Shown: in pieces, positions 12,848-25,018 of the stretch | Position numbering within the stretch: the stretch's first letter is position 1 | Layout: each line of letters starts with the position of its first letter | DNA from: Arabidopsis thaliana | Taxonomy: Eukaryota; Streptophyta; Magnoliopsida; Brassicales; Brassicaceae | DNA length: 64,000 nucleotides | Assembly (NCBI RefSeq): GCF_000001735.4 | Contig: NC_003076.8 | Span: 248,001-312,000 of the forward strand | Direction: 5' to 3' | The notes under the pieces: generated by a model | Seen by the model: only the letters and a program-made list of their open reading frames with translations | Databases searched by the model: none | What the model was told of the DNA's origin: nothing | Program-made: the position numbers and the translations under genes

Positions 12848-14492
12848 CTATGAAACCCTTTGGGATAGACCCAATGGTGACAATGGTGCGGCTCCATAAC
12901 ACTCGTTATTGCTCTTATTTGATCTCCAGGAAATAGTTGATATTGCTCGGCTCACGTTTCCTTCTCTTGGGTAAGGCCGGTGGTTTAGGTAAAGCACCAC
13001 CACCGCACAGTCATCAGCTTTTGAGGCTGGAAACTTTGTTCTCCAAGTCCGAGCGGCTCGCTGAACCAACATCTCAGCTGCAACTGACCGGTCCTTGCAG
13101 GAACCTACAACTTTCACCACTTCTTCGTTTGACAAAACATCCCAAATCTGTTCATCCAAAGAACACGCAGAAACCATTTAGTAGGGAATCCATTTGTCAG
13201 AAGACTGAAAGCTGTACAAGTTGTTTACCCCATCAGTAGCTAGAACCACAAACTCGTCTTCTCTGCTGACTTTTCTGCAGAAGACGTCAGGAATGCAGAC
13301 AAGTCCATAGTCTTTGAGGCAGAAATCACCAAAAGCCCTTGACATTGCGAGCCCCGGGCAATCATCATCAGGCATCCACACTCTATACACATCGGGTTCC
13401 TCTTCCATAGCAAACACCCTTCCCTTGCATGACACTATTCTCTCTGCTTCGCCTGTTTACAGAAATCAAAGCGAAAAGTTCTTCAGGAGATTTATTTGTA
13501 CGTCCCAACTCAACATTTGGTACTTTTCAAAGAGTTATTACTTATTAGGCCCTAAGTTAAAAGAAAAGGATAAGATGCTAACGTTGGACACAGGGTTTCA
13601 GATCAACCGTGAGTTGGACAGCTTTGAAACTGTTCTTGCTTCGGGTGCCAAGAACGGCTCGTGAATGTCCCAAGTTGGCGATCACCAAACAGTCAGCCTG
13701 CAAAATGTTTGACAAAACATCTTTCAATTTTTTTTGATCAACTGTCTTAAAAAACTCATAAAGCTTTAGAGACTGCTGATTTACCTGTTTAAAGACAGTT
13801 ACAGCAGTTGTACCGCTGCAAAAACTATCATAAGGAGAGTCGAGACCAAGTTCACTGTCTATTTGCTTGAAGAATGTCACTAGAATGTCCTCGAATTCAC
13901 GGAAGAGTTCCTCCTGACTCTGTGAACTATTATTCTCTATGTTTTCATCGCCGGCAGATTTGGAAGATCTAATTTTTGAATGGACCCTCGAAGGTAAATT
14001 TTCACATACGTGACGAGAAATCTTGTGACCCATGGGACCGTGACCGTCAAATACACCGCAAAAGATCGTATCTTCTTCCCCACCAAAGTTCTGCAGCAAA
14101 GGTTATGATGCAGATATGATTGGTCATTGCCTTAAGAGAGGCAGTAGCAAGATGTAAAAACCCATGTAATAAAGATTAAGAAAACAAAGCAGTAATGGCT
14201 ACAAATGCTAGCGCCTGAAACCGAACCAAGCGAACAAGAAAAATATGAAATGACCCAACAGGAAACAAAAAAGAGTTAAAACTCTTACCTCCCAGACTGT
14301 CATGGCGTCTTGATTTATTCCTTTTTTCCCTTGTTTGATTGACATGGAAACGTGTTTGGATGATCCACGCGTCCTTACAACAGCTCCATCATTTGTGTCC
14401 CTAACCTCAGCCTCTCCGTCTCCACATTCATTACCATCATCAGCGCCATGCTCCACAATTATCCCTGTGCCCTTGCTACAACAGACCCCCAT
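12848..14492 (-). CDS. Protein phosphatase 2C (PPM family), N-terminally lipid-anchored type
   Basis: Five exons read leftward: 14492..14289, 14090..13785, 13697..13583, 13452..13229 and 13147..12848, giving 382 residues. PP2C motifs appear in order: GINQD near residue 57, GVFDGHG (Asp83, metal ligand), CSGTTAVTV, ANLGHSRAVLG, AMSRAFGDFCLKDYG, LATDGIWDVLSNEE and KADDCAVVVLYL. The start MGVCCSKG is a classic N-myristoylation (Gly2) plus palmitoylation (Cys4/5) signal, so plasma-membrane attachment is likely. The enzyme dephosphorylates Ser/Thr with Mg/Mn. It lacks the marks of clade A (ABA co-receptor) members; I place it with the clade E-like MGxCC group. An acceptor five bases before the ATG (14500..14498) implies a 5' UTR intron. 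From memory AT5G01700. Confidence 0.93.
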
Positions 14493-15708
14493 TTAGACTG
14501 CAAGAGACTGGTACGCAACAAGAAACAAAAACAAACAGGAAATATCTGGAAACACGACGTGTGGCTAAGTCCTTTGGAAGAAGTAATTGAAGAGAGGAGA
14601 GCAGGGCAGAGATGAAACAACCAGATAAAAACTTTCCATGGGATCACCTTGTAAGGCCTTTATCGGGGAACGAAGTCAAAGGAAGAGGAAATGAGGATAA
14701 AGAAGGGAAACTAGAACAGACAAGCATGAAAGAAACCTTTTAAGAAGAATGATTGACAACAGATTACAATAACACCAAATGCCATTTTTCTCTTGTTGAA
14801 GCTTAAATTGAAAAATTATAATGGAAAAGTCAAAAGGTTTTTTTCAGATGAACAAAAAACTGAAGAGAGAGAGAGAGAGAGAAAGATCAGGGATGGAGAA
14901 AAGATATGTTTATTATTTTCTCTCTGTCTAACAATAGATTGAAATCTTGATGGGGATCATCCATAATTGGATACTAAAGATACCCGATAAAAAACGATCT
15001 GGCTTTATCGATTTTCCTCCTTTAACTCTTTATTACAATCCACAGCACAAAAAACCAGCTTCTCCTTCAACAAATCATAGCCTCGCTTTCGATAACCAAA
15101 ACTAACGAAACAGGAAAAAACCATAGTACCAAAACTAAAATAAACCACTGGCTGTTTCTTTGTTAAGTTCTCATATCAAGTAGACAAAACAGATTGGCCG
15201 ATCTGCCCGATCATATTAAAGGAAAGGAGAAATAATTCTAGCATAAAATGCACCTGAGAAACAGTTATTAATGAAGATTAAATGACAAGAGACAAACATA
15301 CCTGACTCAAGGCATTTGCATTGCTCCATTTATAGGAAGATCACTTTGAAACATTCTTCCAGAGTACAATATCTAAGATGAGGCAAAATTCCAGAAAACA
15401 AACTTGTGTCCTTACCCCATATATATAGACAAGGAAAGGAGAAATCATTACATATACATTTGGATGCAGAGAACACCAGAAGCAAGAAAATTTTAAGAAG
15501 AGGTGACAGACAGTTGCGAGCGTAAAAGAAACTCAAATTTCCATTTAAAGCTAAACTTCTTTTTTCTTACAGTAAAAGGGAATTTCAGCACAGACAACGT
15601 ATTTTTAATAGAAACCTACAATATCCCGCTTTATATATTCTAGAAGAAGAAAGTACATTTTTCACCAAATGCATAGAAGAAGGAGACTTTTATGCAGCAT
15701 CCTAACCA
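14493..15708. other. PP2C leader/promoter and 3' region of the methyltransferase gene
   Basis: No protein gene is supported. On the minus strand it should hold the PP2C 5' UTR intron (acceptor at 14500..14498; a possible donor CAAG/GTGATC at 14648/14647), a CT-rich leader (GA tract 14863..14884 on the plus strand), and further right the 3' UTR of the methyltransferase-like gene. Confidence 0.5.
14863..14884. repeat. GA microsatellite
   Basis: A short (GA)n run on the plus strand. It reads as a CT-rich leader for the minus-strand PP2C gene. Confidence 0.8.
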
Positions 15709-17250
15709 TTACCACCATTGATGGACAAGCACCCCTCTTTGTCTGAGCGAATTGAAGAGCTCTAAGCATTGGTTATAAGTCTTGTTGTACTTTTGGCTCC
15801 TTTGACCAGGACAACATCTCTGCCACCTGTTGTAATGGCATTCAAGGAACAACTCATCTATTAGACAAATCGCTCCTGTCTTGATTAGCCTCGGGATCAG
15901 ATCGAATTCGGTTCCTTCAACATCCATCTTCATCACAACAAAGTCCCTCTCTCTCACACTCTTCTTCAACCAGTCAGCGAAATCAAACCCTTGAATCAAA
16001 TTCACCTCTCCAGCTAAGTCACTCGAGTCAGACTTTTTAACCGGCTGGATTCTGCCCATCCCCCTGCCCTTTGCTTTGGCTTCCACTTCCTTTCCCGGAT
16101 CGTGATTGATCTCAAACGATAACGTCTCGTTCCTCACCCACGCTGCGTATGGCAACAGGTTCACCTTCTTCTTTATCTTATACTCTTCGTGAAAGGCTTT
16201 GTCAGCCTCAATGGCGAAAACATCAAAAGTTTTGTTCTGCTTAGGGTACTCTTTCTTGAACCAACTCCCAATACTGGATCCATAACTTCTAGCACCAACA
16301 TCAACGTAAACGTATCTACTCTTGAAACGTATATCAACCATAGAAGGCACATATTTAATATTCTTGATGTTCCTCTTAAGTGTAATCCATGGCTTAAGAG
16401 GCTCCTCTTGAATCAGTGGCTCTGCATCCCGAATCAAATCTCTTTTGTAACCCGGAATCCAGCACTTTCCACCAGAATCACCACCACCACGGTGGTGATG
16501 ACCACCACCATCAATCTCTGAGTATTTCTGAATAACAAATTCTCTGATATGAGGCATCGAAGGATCAAAACCATCGATATCACGCATCTTCACCAATCTG
16601 CAAGAATTAAACAAATCAAGGAATGAATTGAAACTGTACGTATCTGTAGCCCCAACATGAACCACCGCAAACCCTTCGGGTTTCAGTGTTCGAGTAATCT
16701 CATCGGCGAATTCCAACTGCTTCAACGACTTCCCAAGGCGGTCACCACCGGAGAATACAAAATCGAAAGCGTTATCCTCAAAGGGAATAGCATGTCCCTC
16801 GCCTCTAACCACCAACGGCCTAGAAGCTTTCTTAGAGATCCCGACGGAGTTCTTCACCCCAATCTCTCTGAGCGAGTGAACCTCTTGTCCAATCGCCGTC
16901 TCTACACAAAGCGTCTTCGATTCAGGCGATAGATAACCGTCGGCGATCAGATCCTGGAAGATGGAGGAGTAAAACTGAACGGATTTGATCCAATCCCTGG
17001 TGGTGTAGAGATCATCCCCAGGGGAAGTAGATCTGATGGCGTCGATAGCAGAAGAGCCGGAGGCAGCACCGGAGATGACAAAGTTGAGATTCTCAGGGAG
17101 AGAGAAGAAGCAGAAGTCGCCGCGATTGCATGATTCACCGGTGATGGTGACAACATAAGCAAATCTCACAACGATGATAAGAACACCAAAGAGAAGCACG
17201 CGAACCATTATATTCCGTAAGAAGCTGGGTTTCCCCATGGAAGTCTCCAT
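15709..17250 (-). CDS. Two-domain methyltransferase-like membrane protein (FkbM-like C-terminus)
   Basis: A single uninterrupted exon of 513 residues. The first ATG of the frame is at 17250; frame upstream of it starts only with GTG. One N-terminal membrane span (about residues 12-34, VRVLLFGVLIIVVRFAYVV) suggests a type II anchor with both domains in the Golgi or ER lumen. Residues about 85-240 resemble a class I methyltransferase (IPFEDNAFDFVFSGGD, LKPEGFAVVHVG), but its motif I lacks the usual glycine-rich loop. A His/Gly-rich linker (249-260) follows. Residues about 310-513 look like an FkbM-type domain: YVYVDVGARSYGSS, FAIEAD, FVVMKMDVEGTEFDLI. Substrate unknown. From memory this is AT5G01710, annotated only as a methyltransferase. 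Confidence 0.88.
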   Translation of the reverse strand: METSMGKPSFLRNIMVRVLLFGVLIIVVRFAYVVTITGESCNRGDFCFFSLPENLNFVISGAASGSSAIDAIRSTSPGDDLYTTRDWIKSVQFYSSIFQDLIADGYLSPESKTLCVETAIGQEVHSLREIGVKNSVGISKKASRPLVVRGEGHAIPFEDNAFDFVFSGGDRLGKSLKQLEFADEITRTLKPEGFAVVHVGATDTYSFNSFLDLFNSCRLVKMRDIDGFDPSMPHIREFVIQKYSEIDGGGHHHRGGGDSGGKCWIPGYKRDLIRDAEPLIQEEPLKPWITLKRNIKNIKYVPSMVDIRFKSRYVYVDVGARSYGSSIGSWFKKEYPKQNKTFDVFAIEADKAFHEEYKIKKKVNLLPYAAWVRNETLSFEINHDPGKEVEAKAKGRGMGRIQPVKKSDSSDLAGEVNLIQGFDFADWLKKSVRERDFVVMKMDVEGTEFDLIPRLIKTGAICLIDELFLECHYNRWQRCCPGQRSQKYNKTYNQCLELFNSLRQRGVLVHQWW

Positions 17251-19117
17251 TTGTATGTATCTCACTGCTAAAACTACTTTACAAGACGGAGAGAATAAAG
17301 AACGAAAGAATAGCTCTTGGTTTGTTTGTTAAATTGGAAGCAAATATCCCTAAATCTGAGGAGGAGATGGAGCAGAGACTAACGAGAAGAGAAACGAGCA
17401 GAGGTGTGATTAGCTCCGATTAGGGTTGGGAATTGACAAGAAGAATTGCAGATCCGACAAGTAGTTGGAGGATAAGGGCAAAAGAAGCGCATAGTTCGCG
17501 GAGGTGTTCGAAAATCAAAGGGAGATAATTTTTCCGGCGAATTATACGGCGGAGGAGGAAAGAGACACAGACATGGAATTTGGAGCGAGAGAAAAAGAAG
17601 AAGAAAGAGAGATTGAGAGGAATCGGAAAAGAGACGGCTGAAGATAAAAAAGCAGAGCGTTTTTCTCTAAACGCGGTTGCTACAGAGGAAAGAAGGTTTG
17701 CATTTTAGGACATGTTTTTATGGTTTATTTTCGGAATTGCCACGCTGACTTATAGAGTAATTAATCTCATAAATGAAATCATTATCAATAATCAGTGGGG
17801 TGGTATCGTAATTTTAGGAGTTTCGTGTCCCTTTTACTCGTATTGTTCGATCCTTTCCTTTCATTAATTATCTGAATTCTTTAACCTATCTTTCTTTTTT
17901 TCTGGAGAGAAATTTAAAGTTAAAGTTTATTGGTGGATCCAATGCAGCTTAAAGCTATAGATAATCAATAGATGTCGAAATTAGAGGAAATAGTAAATGT
18001 TATTGGTCATCACTGATAAACTGATCAACAAGATTTACGACATATTATATGATTCACTTATTATTAGTGTATGAATGGTTTGCATACGTGATACATTGCT
18101 GTTACTGAATAAAAATAAGTATTAGTTTTATTATGTGACGACTTGACCAAACATGGTTGACCATACATATAGGGTCACACTCTGTTTCATTACTCATCTG
18201 TTGCACTTAACATTATTTTATTTTAAGCCTTTAATCATTATGGATGAGAAGTGATGATGATATGTAAGATTTAAACATATTAAGAGGCATTTAGTTGGGA
18301 AGTTTAATTATTACGAAAGAAAATGATCATGTTTTAATAATGGGGGGTTCCATTATGTAATTAAAAAATGGAAAACAAGGGGCAGGTGATTAAGGAAGTA
18401 ATCATTTGGTTTATCTTTCATGAGCAAACAAAATCTGAATCACTCATTTGACGGTGATACTTTTTGGACTTGATTGACATGTGTATGTTTTCGGTAGTTT
18501 GATACTACATAGCTGGATTTCTTTTGTAATGGAATATGAGGATGGAAGTGTCGGGCGCATTAGCCGTTTTTCAACGAGAGAGGGTTGTTGCTGTCACACC
18601 GAGTCGCTGACTCGCTATTTTTGTACAGACGGTGAGAGCCTGGACTGGACCAGTAATGGGCCCTACTGAGTCACGGCCTTTCTTTTTACTTTTTTTACCG
18701 CAAAACGCGACTAAGGTGACGTGGAAAGGCCGGCCCTATCCAGGCAAGTTGATGAGGCATTAAATTACATAAAACTCATATGATTACAGAAAAAAAAGAA
18801 AGGAGGAAAAAGTCAAAAAGGCACAGAGAAGGCATCCCCTTGTGACTCTGTTACGTCCGTTAATTTCGGCTCCCCAACCAAAAAAAAAAAAAAAAGAAAC
18901 AAAAACTACATATACAACGGTACCATGTCACCCACCATGTGACTAGACTTATAATGTAAGGTTGTGTGGGGTTGTTAGAACACGCGCCGTCAACAACAAC
19001 ACAAAAGAGACCAAAATTGTTCCAGCTAATCCACACTGGGCCCAAAACAGGGCCTGTCTGCTGGCTCCCATAGGAACTCCTCTTTCCCATTTCAGAATGT
19101 TTCTTCTCACTTTTAAT
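17251..19117. other. Intergenic region between the methyltransferase-like gene and RAE1
   Basis: Left part (17251-17700) is the leader/promoter of the methyltransferase-like gene and is CT-rich on the minus strand. The middle is AT-rich with no gene. A segment near 18705-18740 has GTGACGTGG (ACGT core) next to GGCCGGCC. A poly-A run lies at 18879-18893. The right end is presumably the RAE1 3' UTR. A 62-codon frame at 18481-18669 has no domain and is not called. Confidence 0.5.
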
Positions 19118-22100
19118 TTAAGGCGCCATCTCTTCCAGCTGTTGCTTCCAGTACTTGGGATCTAACTCCGCCTGTTCCCACATCATTTACATTTCCATAT
19201 GTCAGACTCCTTCGCTCTAAGATTTTCATTTGTAATCATAAAAAGCTACACCAACCTTTTGCGGCTATTTAGTGTAGTAAGTAGTAATCTACATATACTT
19301 GTATATATATTCACCTGAAGGGTATTGTCTTTCCAGAGGAACGCACAACCACGAGCTTCCAAGTGGTGGATTAGAGAAAGAGGAAGCAGTGATCTTAGGG
19401 ACGCATGTAGTTTCGCTTTCCTTAATCCTCCACACCCCAGCAATGCTGCTGCTACTCCGCTCGGTCTTAAACCACTCGAGTTCACAACCGCTATGTTCTG
19501 TAAACACCCTATGTTGGCTAGGGAGAGAAGTCCCACTTCAGTCACAGCTGTGTCTGACACGTTTATCTGCAACATGGGGATCGCAATCAGATAACAGATT
19601 CAACCAGTATATTGTAGTTTTTTCAGCTGTCAGTGAAGGATTCAACGGTTTATTACCTGTTTGAGATTCTGAGAGAAGTGAGCCAGAGCGAGCAACCCCG
19701 CATCATTGATGGATGGGCACTTCTTCAAGTCAACCTTGGCGAGTCGCTTGCACCGAACAGCAATGGCTGCAAGTCCTTGGGACGTGATGTTAGGACATCC
19801 CCTGCTCTCGAATGTTTGTAACAACGAGCATTTGGACAATGAAACCAGGGACTTGTCTGTTATGTCTTGGCAGTATGAAATGTTTATTGTTTCCAGATGA
19901 ATGCAGCCTTGGGCAATTGTGGAGATGCCTACGTCTGTTATTCCCACTGACCTGGAGTAGATAAAGACTAGATTGAGAACGGAGAATTTTATTATTGACC
20001 CGACTGAAAAATAAATTTCTACGCGAGATACCTATAGAGATCAAGTTCACGGAGATTTGAACAGCCCATCCCGATGTACGAGAGCCCTTTGTCTGTTATG
20101 TTAAGACAAATTCCCAGCTTTAACGAGGAAAGACTCAGACAACTAGATATGGATTTCAGTCCTGCATCATACGAGGAAAGACTAACAAGATAAGGTATAA
20201 TCCAAAAACCACGGTTCTAAGAATTGATCTGAAGAAAATAAAGAACCTTCATCATCAATCTCGTTGTCAGTTAAGTCAAGCTCTTCAAGTAGCCGACACT
20301 TTTGTCCGATCAACCAAAAGGCTTCTCTGGAAACAAGAGAACAAGACTCCATCTTCAAAGAGACTAGTAAAGGACACGAATTGGCGATTTGGGTGATTGA
20401 AACTCTACTTAGTTTCCGGCAACATGTGATGTCAAGTTTTCTGAGGTCTTTCAGTTTCATTACTAGAGAAGAAAGACCTTCATCAGTTACGCTCACGCAT
20501 TTGCTTAGGCTAACCTCTTTCAGGGAATTGCACAATGTGCCTATCGCCTTCAAACCATCAGGCGTAACAGAACAACCATCCAACCTGATCGACTGTAATG
20601 CTGAAACCTTCTTTAAGCTACTCGCAAAATCCAATGATATCACCTAAATCAGTAAATAAACCTCATATAAGAAGGCATCATAGAACTTGGTGGGTCTGTG
20701 TACTGCTATCGATCCATGACACAAATGGTCTATTCGGTGGTATGTGCAATTACTGGTTTTGCTACTACTAAAGAGTTTTAGTGCCAAACTAAGTTGACTC
20801 AGCCATTTAGCAAATACTTACATACAGGCCATAACCAGAGAACAAAGCAAGGAAAGCATGTGTTCTGATGATAATGAGAAAACGGAGAACTTACAGAAGA
20901 ACAGTGTGATAGATCAAGTCGCTGAAGATATCCTGCCCCGCTTAAAAGTGAGGTTAAACCTCTATGAGTTAAATTCTGGCAGCTGGATGCATCAAGCTTC
21001 TGCAGAACACAGGTTTTGGTAAGTAAAATCTCAAATGTCTATGGATAAGATGATGATGAAAACAATCAACTATATAGTCTTCCAGCATTAGACTTTCAAT
21101 GATAAATAGCTTTCTGAGTCTAAGAAAACATGAAACCTGTTTATACATCTTCTCTCATAAAAGTTAAATGTTTCCAGAATAAATGCAGCGAGCAAGAAGA
21201 AGCGTAACATCTTCTCCAAGCCATATTCTGAGAATACCAAGTTTTCTGTTCTAAAATATCAACTAAAAAGTTTGTCTGTCAAGTCGATTCCAAAACTATT
21301 ATGTGATCTCATGTATAAGAATCAAACAAATTTCTTGGAATAGAGGTTACCTTCAATGACTTGCAATCATGTCTGAGTGATTTAAGACTGTCATCATCTA
21401 CTCCAAAGCACCCTTCTAGAAGAAGTTCTTCAAGGTGTTGAAGTTTCAGAATGTCATGTAAACACTTTCCTGTGATCTGTAGAATACGGAACAAAAGAAT
21501 AGGTTTGAATTTCCAGCTCCTCTGAAGATATAATCCAAACATATGGCACTTAAAGTGTCGAATTCAGATAGATAATGATCCACAGATGTTGAAAGACCAA
21601 AAGTTCAACCAAAACTTGTTGTTAACTTGAAAAATCAACCAACAGGTCTCAGGAAGAACAAATTTAGAAATAATTCCAATTCGACAAACTTACCATATTA
21701 ATCGAAATTTGGCTCTGCGGATTAAGAAAATGTGAAGAGAGAAGTTAATTACCGGCAAGTAGGAGAGGTCTAAGGTGCGAATGTCCTTGCATTTGACGGC
21801 AAGCAAGCCAACCCCTAAATCTCCGACGCCAACACACCATTTCAAGCTAACCGTATTGAGCTTCTTACATCCAACTGCTATACATCCGATTCCCATGTCC
21901 GTCAGCATCTTGCATCTGCCCAGCTTCAGCCTCTCCAGACTCCTCGCCTCCGCCACCACCGCAGCATCGGCGTCTCTCATCTCCGTCGCATTGGACAGGT
22001 CAATCTCGACTAAATTGACACATTTGAGGGCCAATCGCAGTAGTCCCGCGGCGGAGAAGGAGCCAGAGCGCGAGAGGTCGAGGGAGCGAAGCGTAGGTCC

Positions 22101-22391
22101 GGAGAGACAGCCAACGACGCTAAGCGCGTAGTCAGTGACACGCGGGCAGAAGGTAAGATCGAGATCGGTGGTGTTCCGGTAACGAGTCAAGATGCGAGGG
22201 AGATAGTCGGAGCGGAGAGGTTTTAAGGATCCGCGGTGCTTGGACTCGAGCTGGTAGAAAGATTTGCAAGTAAGAGAGAAGGATTTGAGATCGGAAGGGT
22301 TGGGAGAGATGAGGTCAAGGATGATAAAGACGAGCTCTTCCGAGAGAAGATCGAAAGGCTTTAAGACACGAATCTGTTTAACCTTCTTCAT
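19118..22391 (-). CDS. RAE1: F-box/leucine-rich-repeat protein RAE1
   Basis: Eight exons read leftward: 22391..21753, 21476..21351, 20999..20895, 20643..20247, 20161..20032, 19951..19657, 19566..19315 and 19171..19118, giving 665 residues. The N-terminus holds an F-box (FDLLSEELVFIILDLI, LTCKSFYQLESKHR). Next come about eighteen cysteine-containing LRRs of the AMN1/FBXL type, for example LEELLLEGCFGVDDDSLKS and LKLGICLNITDKGLSYIG. The tail is LDPKYWKQQLEEMAP. Such proteins are substrate receptors of SCF E3 ubiquitin ligases. From memory AT5G01720 is RAE1, which promotes degradation of the zinc-finger factor STOP1 and so limits AtALMT1 expression under aluminium or low phosphate. Exon 5 begins at the internal cag at 20164..20162; frames that start further upstream in that intron run into stops. 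Confidence 0.93.
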
Positions 22392-25018
22392 CTGCTGCTG
22401 CTGCTGGTGGGTTGAAGAAATTTTGAAATCAGGAAGGATCCGAGAGAAGTATAGTCTCTCTTTGAGGATTTTGGAAAAAACCCACAGTTATTAACAACAA
22501 ACAGTTTGTTTTCTGTGGGAGAGAGAGAGTCTTGAAGGAGAAGGATATTGTCAAATTACTTAATTGCCCTTGCTCTTCCATCTCTTATTGAAGAAAAATA
22601 GGGGTAGAAGTGTAACTTTGGTAAAAGGTAAATAAAATAAAGAAAGAGAACCGTACGGGGAAGGACGGGAGGGGCAAAAAGGTAAAAGGAAGAGAGAAGT
22701 CGCAATCAACAAGTTAGGCCATTGGTAGTAGAAGTATATGGTGGAGTAAGCATGCGAGGAAGGACAGATTCGAGTGCGGACAGTACGATAGATTGAAAGA
22801 ACCTCTCTTATCTTTCTTACCTCCCTCTCATTAAATATCCTTTTTATCTTTTCCTCCATTCTACTTTAATTATTATATTCTTAACCTTTAATAATCGGCT
22901 AAATTATTTTACTTATTTTCCAACACCATCTAATCTTTACAAATACTCTTTTGACGTCTTCACAAAACATATACTTGATATCATGTAAATAAAAAAAAAA
23001 AAAAAATTAGACAAGCCGACCAAGAAAATATTCGGGAGATATATGTTCTTTTTCATCAAATGTGTAATCTTATTCTTGTCTCCCAACTTTTTTTAAAAAA
23101 AACTAGTGATTCTCCATTGCCAATGATATATTCCATATCTAAAACTTTTCTTTTTCACGTTTTATTAGTTTTCTGTGTGTATTATGTCACAACCACATAA
23201 TTGTAAAAAACCAGTAAGTGCCTTTTCTTTTGTCCCGACCTAATTTTTGATTATATTTTTTAGCTTAATTATACATATGAAAAAGAAAAGAAAAGAAAAG
23301 GAGTTAAAAGTCAGATAAAATAATTATTGTATGGACAAGTTGACAAACCAACAAAAATATTATTGAATGGACAACGAGAGTGCGCAGCAAAGACAAAACA
23401 GTAAATGTAGACTGGGAAATATTATTTCAAACTCCAAGGTGTGTGACCGTACTTATAATAACCTAAAACTATTCTAGGTAACGATCCAATTCTTTATAAG
23501 TTTTATTATAAGGGGCATGATATATATCAGTACGCACAATTTCATATTTAATAATCTTTCTGTCACGCATACATGTGTCTTATAGCGTTATAATACGTGT
23601 TATCATCAAATAAGAAAACAAGGCTGTGAATTTCTAGAATATTTCTGGCCGTTTCTCCAAAACAAACCATTTTTCAACACATACTACAAATACCAAATTC
23701 TGGAAACTAACGTGGACAGGAAAGAGAAAAAGGAAAGAAAGAAGAAGATGGTTTAGTCTAAAACAAAATTGATATTGAAACAGACGTGTAAGAGGAAACC
23801 TGAGTTATCATGGGGTTCTACAACAGCAATAGAAATCAGCTAAAAAGGAGGACTCATGAGATGTGTTATTTCTTTTAGCTGTAAATCCAAATTTGAATCA
23901 AGTTACGTCATGATTAAATATTAGTCTTAAAGTTAGAGAAAAGTTATATGCCAAACACCTAAAACATTTGCTAATAATCTTTTTTTGGTCAACAGATTTA
24001 GTGAATTTCCAAGTTCAAACAAGGAGTTTTATAGAAACTTCAATGCCAAAATCCTTTCAAAATTGAATCCGACTCATCTCCAGCGCAACTACAATTGAAC
24101 TCCTATAAAAAAAAAGAGTTTAAACAAAGCTTTTTTCACCAATTAGAAAACAGAGAGCGTATATAATTAGGATAACGAGTATAGCCGGCGACGGTGGGAT
24201 TTGGACGACTCCAAACTACGGCTATTTTTTTGAAATGACCAAACTACCCTTTGCGAAACAGAACGTCGTCATAGTAAGAGACGTGTCAACTCTACCAGGC
24301 ACAAAAAAGTACAGAATTCACGAGACGTTATGACTCTTGACCGTGTTAGGCCGGATATCGTACGGAATATTCCTAGGATCGTTTACACGTATACCGTACC
24401 ACTTCCACTAATCGTACTTTGATGACAATTCAACTCTTAGACTTGACTTTTTATTATCACTTCTTTTCTTTTTTCAACTTGGAAACGATTGTTCAAGGAG
24501 ACTCAGACATACACTACGTGGCTAAATATTCCAACGACGACTAGTAGCATTCCAGTTCACACTTCAAATTTCAAAAAGTTTGAACAAATCAGAGAAGTCA
24601 TAACAAAAACTTAGCGTTTCTTGACTTTTAAAAATACTTTGCTCTCCAACATCGTTTTTCATCTACTATCAGTATTTATCATACTTGTTGATTTGTGCAT
24701 ATGCACTGATGAAGGTTGAATTTAAAATGTATCTTGATGTAAATTACAAGTCCTATAACACTTACTTTTACTTATGTAAAGTATTTGTTTATGTGAAAAG
24801 ATCAAACATGCAAATATGCTGAAACATCAACTGGATTGATTCCCTTTAAAAGAGGGTAAAATTGGGTGTACATATAAAGGGGAAAAAAACAGAGTGACTT
24901 ACAATGTGTCAAAAATACAGCAATAAAAACATTACTTGTGAGAATACATACAATGTGAGAATTCTTCTATACAGAGTGTGATCTATATGTTTGTTACCTG
25001 CAGATTTGATTCAACGAC
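22392..25018. other. Intergenic region: RAE1 promoter and SCAR4 3' side
   Basis: About 2.6 kb, AT-rich. The RAE1 leader side (22395-22860) is purine-rich on the plus strand. Poly-A at 22989-23006. No supported gene, repeat family or RNA gene. I see nothing else specific. Confidence 0.5.

Noticed and set aside
18481..18669. 62-codon plus-strand frame between the methyltransferase-like gene and RAE1
   Set aside because: No domain, no promoter context, and the composition is ordinary for chance frames.
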